NCBI GenBank assembly: GCA_947177525.1
Contig: CAMWUW010000011.1
Span: forward strand, 1-40,351
Length of the DNA: 40,351 nucleotides
Reading direction: 5' to 3'
DNA from: an uncultured Bacteroidales bacterium
Lineage (GTDB): Bacteria; Bacteroidota; Bacteroidia; Bacteroidales; UBA932
The notes under the pieces are model-generated. The model saw nothing but the letters and a program-made list of their open reading frames with translations. It was not told where the DNA came from and did not search any database. The position numbers were made by a program, and so were the translations under genes. This document shows positions 15,185 to 24,952 of this stretch, in pieces (position 1 is the first letter of the stretch; the number at the start of each line of letters is the position of its first letter).

Positions 15185-16438
15185 TTACATGATGATTTTT
15201 GCGCTTACTTCATCGATGAAGTAATCTTTTCCAGCTCCGAAGCATGTCCCCCAGACACTTCTCAGTTCAATCATCAGGTATACAGTGCCTGTGACCGGAG
15301 CTGTATATATGGCCGGAGTGCCAGGAGAAGAAAAGCCGTAGTCAGACTCATTGTTGAATACATCATTGCCGGCGAGGTTGCCGTCAAATGCAGGGACAGG
15401 ATTTCCGGGGTTCCACCAGTTCATCAGAGACACGAAGATATTTGCGTCATCTGCCTTGGGAGTACCGTCTGGCTCAAAGTCCGTGGCCGGGTCGTCTGCG
15501 ATGCAGATCCAGAAAAGTCCGTCGTCCATAGTGTCTTCGCCCCACTTGACTTGTGCTGATATTTCTATCTGGTCTCCTTCCACAACCTCAATTGCCTGAT
15601 AGATAGTTGCCGTATAGCTTCCGTCTTCAATCTGGTTCTCACCGCCCAATCTCAGACAGCCGCCCTTTCCTCCGGCAGGCCCTGACGATTTGTGCCCGAA
15701 TTCATTTACAAAGGCCGGTGTGCCTTCTGCCGGCTCATATCCTGAGGTTGCCCAATATTCCTTGACGGTCCAATACTTTGCATCGTCCTCTTCCATGGAG
15801 CCTCCTTTGAGCAGTTCGTTGTATGCAATGACTTCCACATCTGCGGAATATTCGTCAGTATCGCCTGATATGCCTGTCACAATTGCCTTTACGGTATATT
15901 TCCCGTAGCCTGGAAATTCGTGGGACAACTTAAAGTCAGTGCCCGTTGCCGTCACTTCCGACCCGTCTCCGAAATCCCATGATATGCCGGCTGCATTGGC
16001 AGAAGCCTGGGCATCGAAATCAATGATTTTTCCGAACTTTCCGGCTCTGTCTGTCCTGGCTGTGAATGACCAGTATGCCTTGACGGCCCCGGCGACAGTA
16101 AGGAGCTGCTCTTTCTTTGATATTGCACCGTCGTTATTCTGTGCAGTAAGAGATACAGTATATTCGCCTGCAGCTGAGTAGGTGTGGACCGGGGATACTT
16201 CTGTAGAAGTAATGCCGTCTCCGAAATTCCAAAGATAGGCAGTGGCATCGGAAGAAGTGTTCGTAAACTGTATTTCAAGGCCGTTCTGGGTGAAAGTGAA
16301 GTCTGCTGTCGGTGTTTTGCCTATGGCCCCTCCGCCGTTGCCCCCTCCTGTGTTACCGGGCTTCTCCTTTTCTCCGCATCCTGCGGCCGAGATTAAAACG
16401 ACTGCAGCTGCAGCAAACAAATTCATAATTTTTCTCAT
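15185..16438 (-). CDS. PKD-domain surface lipoprotein, probable glycan-binding protein
   Basis: This 417-residue lipoprotein has its lipid anchor at C21 (SAAGC), then a Gly-rich linker. Two PKD-like domains follow: about 43-115 (LWNFGDG...VHTYSAAGEYTVSL) and about 120-207 (SWDFGDG...LSHEFPGYGKYTVKAIV). The remaining 200 residues form one beta-rich domain (GGCLRLGGENQ, then YTATIYQAIEVVEGDQIEISAQVKW, then YLMIELRSVWGTCFGAGKDYF) resembling jelly-roll carbohydrate-binding modules. No catalytic motif was recognised. Its place after SusD and before the GH16s matches surface glycan-binding proteins (SusE/F position). It is a paralogue of the gene at 16473-17696. Confidence 0.8.
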   Translation of the reverse strand: MRKIMNLFAAAAVVLISAAGCGEKEKPGNTGGGNGGGAIGKTPTADFTFTQNGLEIQFTNTSSDATAYLWNFGDGITSTEVSPVHTYSAAGEYTVSLTAQNNDGAISKKEQLLTVAGAVKAYWSFTARTDRAGKFGKIIDFDAQASANAAGISWDFGDGSEVTATGTDFKLSHEFPGYGKYTVKAIVTGISGDTDEYSADVEVIAYNELLKGGSMEEDDAKYWTVKEYWATSGYEPAEGTPAFVNEFGHKSSGPAGGKGGCLRLGGENQIEDGSYTATIYQAIEVVEGDQIEISAQVKWGEDTMDDGLFWICIADDPATDFEPDGTPKADDANIFVSLMNWWNPGNPVPAFDGNLAGNDVFNNESDYGFSSPGTPAIYTAPVTGTVYLMIELRSVWGTCFGAGKDYFIDEVSAKIIM

Positions 16439-16472
16439 GTTGATAGTGTTTTAGTTAATTAATGTGTGTTTT

Positions 16473-17696
16473 TTAGTCAAGGACAATCTTTACACTGAGA
16501 TTGTCAAAGTAGAACTGTACCTCCGGACCCCAAAGTCCCCATACCGAACGCAATTCAAAGCCGAAGTAAATGATACCTGTTGCCGATACCGTATACCGGA
16601 GCGCGTGTGACCCGTCTCCGCTGTATCCAGAGTCTTCCGGCAGCCCCTTTCCGGCAAGATTTCCGTCAAACGGAGGGAGAGGTGTCCCTCCTGCGTTCCA
16701 GTAGTTGAACATCTGCAATATGGCTGTATCATCAGTGCCGAAGGTGTCTGCATTGTCCGATATGCACAGGAACATGACACCGCTGTCCATTGATTTCCCT
16801 CCCCATTTGATATCTGCTGCAATCTCAAGGACATCGCCTTCTTCAACTTCTATAGGCTGATAGAAAGTTGCTGAATAACTGTAGTCGTGAGGCTGGTTTT
16901 CACCCCCGAGCCTCAGGCATCCTCCTTTCATTGAAGACGGACCGTCATTCTTGTAGCCGAATTCTGCAGCAAAGGCAGGGACTCCGACTGCATCGCCATA
17001 GTTTCCGTCAGCCGACCAATGGTCTTTGAATGTCCAGAATGCAGCATCTGAGGTCTCCATGCCGCCTCCTTGAAGCAATTCCGTATATGGCTCCACAGTT
17101 ACTTCAAGAGTCTGTTCTACAATGTCTCCGTAAAGACCTGTCCCGACAGCCTTGACGATATATTTCCCATATGAAGAGTATTCATGTGATGTTTTGTACT
17201 CAAGTCCGGCCTTTGTCACTGTGCCGTCTCCGAAATCCCATGAAAGTGACGCAAGATTCTTTGATGACGAAGCGTCAAAGTCTATGATTCTTCCGAACAG
17301 GCCTCCACGTCCGGACCGGGGCCTGTAGGTGAAGATTGCTTCCGCCTCCACTCTTATTGACAGAACTTCTTCTGCAGAAGCGGTCTCATCTGTTGAGTTG
17401 CTGATTGTAAGCCTTACTGTATAATCTCCGCTTTCAGAGTATGTATGCTTGGGAAACTCTTCTGTTGAACCATATCCGTCTCCGAAATCCCATTCATATG
17501 AGCTTGAGCCTTGCGAAGTGTTGATGAATTGGACATCAAGTCCTGCTGTCCTGTATATAAAGCCGGGGACAGGTTTCTGCTGAGGCACATCATTGATGGC
17601 CAAAATGTCACTGAAAGTGTCTCCGTTCTTGTCACAGCTTGCCGCCGCCATGGATGCAAGGGCCAGCAACGCTAAAAGATTAGGTATCTTTTTCAT
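16473..17696 (-). CDS. PKD-domain surface lipoprotein, paralogue of the next gene
   Basis: This 407-residue lipoprotein has the same plan as its downstream neighbour: anchor C21 (AAASC), PKD 1 (about 42-115, YEWDFGDGYGSTEEFPKHTY), PKD 2 (about 118-205, SWDFGDGTVTKAGLEYKTSHEY) and a C-terminal binding-module-like domain (about 207-407, GGCLRLGGENQ, FYQPIEVEEGDVLEIAADIKW, FELRSVWG). The shared blocks show tandem duplication, but overall divergence suggests the two have specialised. Its predicted role is to hold the polysaccharide at the cell surface for the SusC/D pairs. The C-terminal domain could be a carbohydrate-binding module without an assigned family. Confidence 0.8.
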   Translation of the reverse strand: MKKIPNLLALLALASMAAASCDKNGDTFSDILAINDVPQQKPVPGFIYRTAGLDVQFINTSQGSSSYEWDFGDGYGSTEEFPKHTYSESGDYTVRLTISNSTDETASAEEVLSIRVEAEAIFTYRPRSGRGGLFGRIIDFDASSSKNLASLSWDFGDGTVTKAGLEYKTSHEYSSYGKYIVKAVGTGLYGDIVEQTLEVTVEPYTELLQGGGMETSDAAFWTFKDHWSADGNYGDAVGVPAFAAEFGYKNDGPSSMKGGCLRLGGENQPHDYSYSATFYQPIEVEEGDVLEIAADIKWGGKSMDSGVMFLCISDNADTFGTDDTAILQMFNYWNAGGTPLPPFDGNLAGKGLPEDSGYSGDGSHALRYTVSATGIIYFGFELRSVWGLWGPEVQFYFDNLSVKIVLD

Positions 17697-17720
17697 GGTG
17701 AATGATTTTACAGTTTAATT

Positions 17721-18377
17721 TCATAGCAAAGGGAAGAGGGCCCTTACTTCACTTTCGGGCAGATTCTCCGCTACATTGTCCCAGTGGACGCTGTTCAGGT
17801 CAAGTATTATAATGACACTGGTATTTGTCTGGGCAAGTTCATAATTTGTAGGGTTTGAAATTTCAAGCCCGAGCACAAGAAGTCTGTATGTGCCGTTTTC
17901 GTAGAGTGATGCCTGGTGTCCGGCCAGTTTTTCCATGTCAATGGCAACGTAGCATGTACCGGTGTTTTTCCCTTTGTCTACACTGATTTTGTCAGGAAAG
18001 CTGTAGACTCCGGATGGAAATTCTGCTGCCGGTGTCCCTTTTTCGTTCAGCTCTCTTAGTTTTCTGTCAGTTTCGTCCTGTGATATGGACAGGTCTACTG
18101 TAAAAGCTTTCTGATCAGCAAGGACGCCGGCCCGTACTGCGCCAAGGGCAATGTTGAGTTTGCCGTCCTTGAAATGGCAGGTATATGAGGTATTTTGTCC
18201 AAAAGGACCGTTCGGAATCGGGTATGAATTGTCCAGGCCGGTTACAGTGGCCTGAGGAATGTAAATCAAAGGGAAGCCGTAATCCTTGTCATTGTCGTTC
18301 GGCTCACATCCGGTAAATATAATCACCGGCAGCATTATAGTAATGAACAATAGGTTTTTTCTTAAGAACATTTTCAT
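17721..18377 (-). CDS. DUF1735-like surface lipoprotein
   Basis: This 218-residue lipoprotein (anchor at C24, IIFTGC) has no enzyme domain. Residues about 70-205 follow the pattern of DUF1735 domains found N-terminal to GH18 enzymes or lectin modules in Bacteroidetes PUL proteins: FTVDLSISQDETD, then FPSGVYSFPDKISVDKGKNTG, then NGTYRLLVLGLEIS. Here the domain stands alone. It follows a SusD gene by 17 nt and precedes the PKD proteins by 24 nt, so it fills the usual accessory-binding-protein slot. A structural or glycan-contact role at the cell surface is inferred; no function is established. Confidence 0.7.
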   Translation of the reverse strand: MKMFLRKNLLFITIMLPVIIFTGCEPNDNDKDYGFPLIYIPQATVTGLDNSYPIPNGPFGQNTSYTCHFKDGKLNIALGAVRAGVLADQKAFTVDLSISQDETDRKLRELNEKGTPAAEFPSGVYSFPDKISVDKGKNTGTCYVAIDMEKLAGHQASLYENGTYRLLVLGLEISNPTNYELAQTNTSVIIILDLNSVHWDNVAENLPESEVRALFPLL

Positions 18378-18394
18378 ACTGTTTTATTGATTTA

Positions 18395-20197
18395 TTAGTT
18401 GTATTCAGGATTTTGTGTCAGTGTCCCGTTGGAGTTGGTAACCTCATTGCGTGTGAACGGAAGGTAGTAGTTGCGCCTGTGGAACACTCTGTTTTCGACA
18501 TTCACAAATGAATATGCATATCCTCCGATTGAATTCCTGCGTACTATCACTCCTTTGACAGGCCGGTTCAGTACATCCTCTGCATCCAGCCATCTGACAA
18601 GATCCCAATAGCGGTGGTCTTCAAAGGCGAGTTCGACTCTGCGTTCATGCTTTACCGCATTCCTGAAGTCTTCTGTTGAAGAAGCCGTAATTGCCGGAAG
18701 CCGGGTGCTTGCGCTGTTGCGTACCTCCATAAGGGCCTGGCGGGCTGTCATGCCGTATCCTTTCGGGTCTGAGTCAGGACCATATGCTTCATTCATTGCT
18801 TCTGCGTAGTTGAGAAGGATTTCCGCATAGCGGAATACCGGCCAGACATGGTCACTGCTTCCTCCTTCTATAAGATTGAGGTTCGGCGCAAGGAATTTCT
18901 TCAGATAGTATCCTGTCTTTGTCGCCCCCTTGACCGTCATGTCATATGCTCCGGAAGGTGACTGGTCAAGATCCTGCACTCCGTTCCATGCACTTCCGTT
19001 GTACACGACTGTTGCTGCCATGCGGGGATCCCTGTTGTCGTACGGATTGGCAGTCTGCGGACCGGTGTATTCATAGGATTCAACAAGGTTGTGGCTTGGA
19101 GTGATGCCGCTGTTTCCACCTCGTGTGCCTATAGGGTAATTGAGTCTTTCCGGTGTGCTGCCGGCCTCTTTACGGATAAGGAAAATGGACTCTGTATCTC
19201 CGGCTGGGTTGTTCCCTTGGAAATATGCGGAATAATCCCTGTCGGCAGGCATTGCGGGATTGGGGTAGGTCTTTGCACCAGAAAAGCCGAAGCCCTTTTC
19301 AAAGATATACTTCCTTGTAGAAATAACCTCGTGTGCAGCTTCTGCTGCTCTTTCCCATTTCGTGATGTCTTGCTCTGGGTTATTGCGTGGACTTGCCGCA
19401 TACAGAAGCGTGCGTGCCTTGACGGCAAGTGCGGCTGTTCTGTCAAAGCGTCCTGTGTTGTCCCTGAAATTCCAGTTGGCCACATCTGCAACTTTGTTGT
19501 CAGCGGTTTCATCAAGCTGTACACGCCAGTCAAGATTTACGCTGTTCTTGTTCTCGTCAATCAGCGCCACAATATGCTCAACGACTTCATCATAAGTAGC
19601 CTGCCTGAGAAAACCTCCGTTGTCCTCGCCGTTTGTCACTATCGGCACCCCTCCGTACATCTTGATAAGCTCGGAATAGTAGAACGCTTCCGCGATTCTT
19701 GCTTCAGCCCTCTGCCAGTTGAGGTTGATGACATCCCTTTTGTATGCCCTGGGATTGTCTGTGCTGTAAACGGTTCCGTCAGGATTGTAAACCGTGGCCG
19801 TATCCCTGTTCAGTGCAAGGAAGTCCTCTCCGTTTTTTGCATAATTGAGGAAAAAATGCGCAGCCCTGATGCCTTCATAATAATTTTCATACAAATAAGA
19901 CAATGGGTTTGCATCCGGTGAAATCAGCCCTTTGTTGAAATAAGACACATCTGACACCGGAGATGTCTGTACAGCCTCATCTGAGGCCGCCGCAAAGAAA
20001 TTTCCGTCAATGGTGGTAAATCCGTATTGCATCGGAGAATAATATGCATTTGCGAAGTTGGACAACGTAGAGTATCTGGTCTCAAGCCTGTCTATTGTGT
20101 CATATACGTCCAGGCGCGTGTTCAGGAAGTCGTCACATCCGCAAAGGGAGGACATGCCTACAGATAAAAGAACAATATTCCTAATCTTTTTTCTCAT
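18395..20197 (-). CDS. SusD/RagB-family outer-membrane lipoprotein (second pair)
   Basis: This 600-residue SusD-like protein has a lipoprotein signal ending at C21 (SSLCGC). The N-terminal SusD region (about 35-250, YSPMQYGFTTIDGNFFAAASDE, AEARIAEAFYYSELIKMYGGVPI) and the C-terminal RagB region (about 320-600, NYAEAMNEAYG, RRVELAFEDHRYWDLVRW) are complete. SusD proteins cap the SusC barrel and capture glycan at the surface. It lies 19 nt after the short SusC at 20217-23078, and the two should form one transport complex. Confidence 0.93.
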   Translation of the reverse strand: MRKKIRNIVLLSVGMSSLCGCDDFLNTRLDVYDTIDRLETRYSTLSNFANAYYSPMQYGFTTIDGNFFAAASDEAVQTSPVSDVSYFNKGLISPDANPLSYLYENYYEGIRAAHFFLNYAKNGEDFLALNRDTATVYNPDGTVYSTDNPRAYKRDVINLNWQRAEARIAEAFYYSELIKMYGGVPIVTNGEDNGGFLRQATYDEVVEHIVALIDENKNSVNLDWRVQLDETADNKVADVANWNFRDNTGRFDRTAALAVKARTLLYAASPRNNPEQDITKWERAAEAAHEVISTRKYIFEKGFGFSGAKTYPNPAMPADRDYSAYFQGNNPAGDTESIFLIRKEAGSTPERLNYPIGTRGGNSGITPSHNLVESYEYTGPQTANPYDNRDPRMAATVVYNGSAWNGVQDLDQSPSGAYDMTVKGATKTGYYLKKFLAPNLNLIEGGSSDHVWPVFRYAEILLNYAEAMNEAYGPDSDPKGYGMTARQALMEVRNSASTRLPAITASSTEDFRNAVKHERRVELAFEDHRYWDLVRWLDAEDVLNRPVKGVIVRRNSIGGYAYSFVNVENRVFHRRNYYLPFTRNEVTNSNGTLTQNPEYN

Positions 20198-20216
20198 GAT
20201 ATTGTCATTTTATTGA

Positions 20217-23078
20217 TTAAAAACTGATTTGTACACCGACATTAAATGATTTTAATGCAGGATATCCATAATATGCTGTCTCTGGGTCCATATTGTAATT
20301 TTTCAGCAGGCTGCTGAATGTGAAAAGGTTGAGGGCGTTGACATATAGGCGGCATTTTGAAATGCCGGCTTCACGCACGGCCCTGATGACAGAAAAATCA
20401 TAGCCCAGTTCAACATTCTGCAGCCTCAGGAAATTGTTTTTTCGTATCCAGAATGAGCTTGAACGATAGTTGTTGTCGTTTTGCATGGCTGTAAGGCGTG
20501 GGAAAGTGGCGGTCTCTCTTGTGTCTATGCCCTGTTCCGGGTAGTATGCCCATGCCCCTTTTGCCCATTCAAAGGCATTGCCGTAATTGATGAACGGCTT
20601 CCATGCCGAGTAATCCATAAGATTAACTTCACCCCCTGCACTTCCGGTGAACCTGAATGAAAAGTCAAATCCCTTGACTTCAAATTCACCTCCGAAACTG
20701 TAGTTCCATTTGGGATAGTCTGGCTCTCCGATTTTGACCATATCTGTCTCATCCACATAATTGTCTCCGTCCTGGTCCTTGTAGCGCAAGTCTCCCGGCT
20801 GAACCTGTCCGAACAATGGCTCGGGAATTCCTTCTTTCAGACTTCCGTCAAGGTTGAAGTCGCTGATTTGCCAAAATCCGATGCACTCAAGCCCCATCTT
20901 TGTGCCGAACGGATGTCCGGTTGCTGCGTTGTAGTCATATTTTGGCTGCACTTCACCCATGTAGTCAATTGTATTTACTGCATAAACCGCATTTCCGAAG
21001 ACCGAGTATCTGAAGATTCCCGCCTTGTCAGAAAATATGATTCCGCCGTCAAAGCCCTGATTGGTCATTTTACCGATATTGGAATAATACGGGATATTGC
21101 CGTGATATTTCATTACAGAATTGTCAAGAGTCAGTATGCCGCTTCTGTTGTCTCTGAACCAGTCGGCGGTAATGCTGAGCCTGCCGGATATGTTCATGTC
21201 GAATCCGGCATTGTATTTGACGCTCTTTTCTGCTGTGATGCCCGGATTTGCCATGAAGAGCGGAACAAGGCCGCTTTCACCCCAGCCGAATGACGGACCG
21301 AGACCAGTCACGAAGCCTCCTCCGCTTGCGAAATACTGCTGGTAAAGATAACGTCCTCCTGTCTCGAAACCGTATATGCTGACATCGCTTTCAGCCGATC
21401 CGGACAGTCCGGCCGATCCTCTTATCTTCAAATGTTTTATAATGTCATTGGATTTGAGGAATGATTCGTTCGAAACTACCCATGCCAATGAACCGGATGG
21501 ATAAAATCTGTATCTGTTTCCAGGTGCATATGCATCGCTTCCGAAACAAGAGAAACCGAATTCTGCCACATACCGGCTGTCATATGCATAGTTGACTTTT
21601 CCGCTGTAGTTGATGTAGCGGTATTTCCAGTCATAGAATTGTGAGGCATACCCGTTGTAGTCTGAGATATGTGCATTAAGCGCAGCGTCAACGGCATGTC
21701 CGCCGAAGCTATTCCCATATCCCAAAGTCACATTGCCCTGCATCCACCGTTCCTTGCCTGAAGACCAATAGGACAGTGACCTTATGTATGTCGATTCGTC
21801 TGACGTCTGGGCTGTCCCGTCGAAATATCTTGCATATGTCCTTGTCTTTCCGGTGTTGCCTGTAGTCTTTGAATAGAATGAAAACCCTTCCTGTAGGTAA
21901 AGCCCGTCAAGCAGAAAGTCCAGGTCTTCCCTGAATCTGAAATTTGCCTGGAGCACTTTGGTTCTGGCTGTCCTCCATCCTTGGCCTGTAAGAGAGCCTG
22001 CAGGATTGTTCGGATGAGTGGCCGTGCCTGAGAATTTGCTTATCGGGTCAGTGGACTTCATGTCGAATACCGGATAGATGTTTGACGGGTAGTTAAGCAC
22101 GTCCTGGGTCAGAGTGTATATGTCATAGTTGGGACGTGTCCTGTCTTCAAGGCGTCCTCCGATGTCAAGGCTGACTGTAAGGATTTTCCCGAACTTCATG
22201 TCCAGATTTGTGCGCAGTCCGTATTTGGCATAGGTCGCATTGGAGGTCATGTCAGTTCTCTTGACATTGAACAGGCCTTGCTGATTGGCATAGTCAAGGA
22301 CGACATTGTATCGTACGATATCCGAACCTCCGCGGAAAGACAGCACTGCATCCGTATATATCCCGTTGTCTTTGAATACCTCGTCATACCAGCTGACGTC
22401 AGTTCCGGTTCCGTTTCTGTAGGATTCAAGGTCGCTTTCGCTGTATGCGGGAGACCATGATCTTCCGTTGTCGTTGCTGACAGCCTGATTGTAAAGGCAT
22501 GCATAGTCATATGAACCCAAAGGTTTCGCGACATTGACAGGCTGCTGTACTCCTGTTCTCATCTGGAAACTTATTACAGGTGAACTCAAGGGCCCTCTTT
22601 TGGTCTCTATCCAGAGCACGCCGTTGGCTCCGTTCATCCCGAAAGTGGACAGGGCGGCAGCATCTTTCAGAATTGAGACGCTTTCTATTTCCTCGGGTGT
22701 GAGATATTCTATGTAATCTGTTTTTACCTCAAATCCGTCCACATAGAATTTCATTGTATTTGTGCCTGCCGGCCTGGCATATGATCCGATGCCTCTGATG
22801 AACATTTTGGCTGTACCGTATCCCGGAATTCCGTCACCGTTGACAGTGAACAGTCCCGGCAGTTTCCCGCTCAGTGTATTCGTGAGATTCGGAGTCGCGG
22901 ATTTGTAAAGTTCTTCACCGGAGACAGTTGCGGATGCTGACGTGTTTCTTGTCCGGCAGGTCTTCAGCAGATCTCCCGGGACAATAAGACTGTCGGGCTT
23001 AAAATCCTTGGAAGCCGCATTCAGTGAGGCTGCGGCCAAGAACCCCAAAATCAAATTTGTTATTTTAGCTGTATTCAT
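20217..23078 (-). CDS. SusC-family TonB-dependent transporter lacking the N-terminal extension
   Basis: This 953-residue SusC-like protein is shorter than usual (about 1000-1150). A signal peptide (about 1-22) is followed almost directly by the plug domain (about 45-165, VSGEELYKSATPNLTNTLSG, MFIRGIGSY, YVDGFEV, ILKDAAALSTFGMNGANGVLWIETKRG). The barrel ends with a typical aromatic C-terminus (FNVGVQISF). The carboxypeptidase-regulatory-like domain seen in the other two SusC proteins here is missing. No EEVVVT-type TonB box is visible in the segment from residue 23 to 50. It may use a degenerate TonB box, or act with the full-length SusC of the operon. Paired with the SusD 19 nt downstream. 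Confidence 0.92.
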   Translation of the reverse strand: MNTAKITNLILGFLAAASLNAASKDFKPDSLIVPGDLLKTCRTRNTSASATVSGEELYKSATPNLTNTLSGKLPGLFTVNGDGIPGYGTAKMFIRGIGSYARPAGTNTMKFYVDGFEVKTDYIEYLTPEEIESVSILKDAAALSTFGMNGANGVLWIETKRGPLSSPVISFQMRTGVQQPVNVAKPLGSYDYACLYNQAVSNDNGRSWSPAYSESDLESYRNGTGTDVSWYDEVFKDNGIYTDAVLSFRGGSDIVRYNVVLDYANQQGLFNVKRTDMTSNATYAKYGLRTNLDMKFGKILTVSLDIGGRLEDRTRPNYDIYTLTQDVLNYPSNIYPVFDMKSTDPISKFSGTATHPNNPAGSLTGQGWRTARTKVLQANFRFREDLDFLLDGLYLQEGFSFYSKTTGNTGKTRTYARYFDGTAQTSDESTYIRSLSYWSSGKERWMQGNVTLGYGNSFGGHAVDAALNAHISDYNGYASQFYDWKYRYINYSGKVNYAYDSRYVAEFGFSCFGSDAYAPGNRYRFYPSGSLAWVVSNESFLKSNDIIKHLKIRGSAGLSGSAESDVSIYGFETGGRYLYQQYFASGGGFVTGLGPSFGWGESGLVPLFMANPGITAEKSVKYNAGFDMNISGRLSITADWFRDNRSGILTLDNSVMKYHGNIPYYSNIGKMTNQGFDGGIIFSDKAGIFRYSVFGNAVYAVNTIDYMGEVQPKYDYNAATGHPFGTKMGLECIGFWQISDFNLDGSLKEGIPEPLFGQVQPGDLRYKDQDGDNYVDETDMVKIGEPDYPKWNYSFGGEFEVKGFDFSFRFTGSAGGEVNLMDYSAWKPFINYGNAFEWAKGAWAYYPEQGIDTRETATFPRLTAMQNDNNYRSSSFWIRKNNFLRLQNVELGYDFSVIRAVREAGISKCRLYVNALNLFTFSSLLKNYNMDPETAYYGYPALKSFNVGVQISF

Positions 23079-23102
23079 AATGTTTTCTTTTGGAATGGAT
23101 TA

Positions 23103-24941
23103 TCAGTACCCTGGATTCTGAACAATTATGCCTTTGTTGACTTCGCTTTGGCGGAATGGCTCAAGGAACCATTTCGGATGCCAGTAACCCGTGTATGAGT
23201 AGGCGTCCCAATAGGTTTTCAGGGCCTCCATCGTGTTCTGTTCCCCCTCCCTGTAGAATGATATTTCAGTCATGTCTCCTCCGAGGATTTTTGTACCTAT
23301 ATCGGGATGTTTCCAATGCTTGACATCATAGTAGCGGTGATTCTCTTCAAAATACTCCAATGCCTTTTCGCGCTGGATTTCTCGTCTTAATGCATTTTTG
23401 CCGGTTTCGGTGAGTGACGGAAGGCCTGCCCTGTTGCGGATGATGTTCAGATATTTCAATGCATTCACGGCGTCTCCTGTTTCATTGTACGCTTCGGCAA
23501 GGTGCAGGTAGTTTTCCGCAAGACGGAACAGAGGGAATTCAAGCCATACCCTTGAGCCGGCCCCATAATAGAATTTTGTCGGGACACCGATTCCCCTTCC
23601 TTCTGTGGCACGTGCCATGTTGGACTCGATTTCCTTGTCGGAAGTGAAGCTGCCCATATACCAGATGTTTTCATTCCAGTTGGCGTCGCCGTCATTTGAA
23701 CGGCCATATTTGCCAGGCACGCAAATGTCCACACGGAAGCGCGCTTCGATTTTGTCTATGTTTTCCCCGAAATTCGATATTGGGCGCGGTGCGGTTTCCT
23801 TGCCTGCTTCGGGCCAGTCTATTTCGCCTCCGTCCTTGTCGCGGTATAGTCTTACGAAGTTTGTGAGCAGGCCTCTCTGTGATCTTTCGCCGGCATATAC
23901 ATAATTGGAGAAATTGTAGCCTTCATTCATGTTGTTGTAGGTGGTCTGGTCACTTGCAACCTTGAATGCAAGAAGAATTTCCGGACCGTTGAGCTGCGAT
24001 ACTCCCTGCCCATAATCTTTTATTGCATCCTCAAATGTATTCCGGTTGCCTTCTCCCGCAGTGAAAATCAGGTGCTTGTTGTTTTGCTTCGCCCAGTCGA
24101 GCACGGCAAGGTTCGCATCGATGGCATCGCGGTATCTCTGCTCATCGTAGCCGCCGAGCCATATCATCTCTTTGTTTCCGCTGAACCTCAGGCCGAATTC
24201 TTCTGTATACGGCTTCTGTGAATTGAACAGAGGCCGGGCCGCGAATGTCAGCAGGCGTGCTTTCATTGCAAGGGCGGCTCCTTTGGTCAGCCTTCCTGTC
24301 CATTTCTCTCCTGAACCGGGCTCGATGTCTGTCCATGTGTCCGGCAATCTGCTGTATGCTTCGTCTATAATTTCCAGGGTAAAGTCAAGGGTTTCCTGTG
24401 CGGTTGCCCTCGGGAAGTTCAGGTCGTCGCTCATTTCATTTGCCTGCCTGACGACAGGTACTCCTCCCCATCTGTAGAACATTCCCATGTAGCGGTATGC
24501 TATAAGTGCGTATGCCTCACCGCGCATGTATTCCTTCATTTCGCTGCTCAGCTCATCCACTTTCCCTATATTGTCGATTATTATCCAGCATGCCCTGATT
24601 ACTTCCCAGCCCTGGTCATAATTTGCCGGACATCCCTGGTCCTCTCCTGTATGAGGACCGTTTACCACCAGATTGTACCCGGCGTGCCAGCTGTATCCTC
24701 TTGTGAGTTCTCCGGACAGGCTGGCAAGGGTCCCGTGATTGATTCCCCAGCCTTCCGGAAGGCCGTCGCGCAATGCCAAATGGTATGATCTCCAAAGCAT
24801 TCCTTCTGCGTCCTTGCGGTTGGAAAAGACTTCGTCAAGGTATACATTGCCTGTGACCTTCGGCATTTCCAGGAACAAGTTGCATGAATTCAGACCTGTC
24901 AAAGCTGCAAATGCCAATATGATTGATTTTAATTTATTCAT
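23103..24941 (-). CDS. SusD/RagB-family outer-membrane lipoprotein (first pair)
   Basis: This 612-residue SusD-like protein has a lipid anchor at C20 (TGLNSC). Conserved SusD blocks include EAYALIAYRYMGMFYRWGGVPVV (about 147-168), TKGAALAMKARLLTFAARPLF and, near the C-terminus, NYLHLAEAYNETGDA and EKALEYFEENHRYYDVKHW. It should bind the polysaccharide at the cell surface and close over the SusC encoded 11 nt upstream (24953-28393). The two SusD proteins of the operon are only distantly similar, so the two pairs probably take different fragments or ends of the glycan rather than being a recent duplication. Confidence 0.93.
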   Translation of the reverse strand: MNKLKSIILAFAALTGLNSCNLFLEMPKVTGNVYLDEVFSNRKDAEGMLWRSYHLALRDGLPEGWGINHGTLASLSGELTRGYSWHAGYNLVVNGPHTGEDQGCPANYDQGWEVIRACWIIIDNIGKVDELSSEMKEYMRGEAYALIAYRYMGMFYRWGGVPVVRQANEMSDDLNFPRATAQETLDFTLEIIDEAYSRLPDTWTDIEPGSGEKWTGRLTKGAALAMKARLLTFAARPLFNSQKPYTEEFGLRFSGNKEMIWLGGYDEQRYRDAIDANLAVLDWAKQNNKHLIFTAGEGNRNTFEDAIKDYGQGVSQLNGPEILLAFKVASDQTTYNNMNEGYNFSNYVYAGERSQRGLLTNFVRLYRDKDGGEIDWPEAGKETAPRPISNFGENIDKIEARFRVDICVPGKYGRSNDGDANWNENIWYMGSFTSDKEIESNMARATEGRGIGVPTKFYYGAGSRVWLEFPLFRLAENYLHLAEAYNETGDAVNALKYLNIIRNRAGLPSLTETGKNALRREIQREKALEYFEENHRYYDVKHWKHPDIGTKILGGDMTEISFYREGEQNTMEALKTYWDAYSYTGYWHPKWFLEPFRQSEVNKGIIVQNPGY

Positions 24942-24952
24942 GTCCTGTATGT

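Noticed and set aside
19091..19921. 276-codon + strand open frame over the SusD gene
   Set aside because: It is antisense to conserved SusD motifs, Cys-rich and unlike any known protein.
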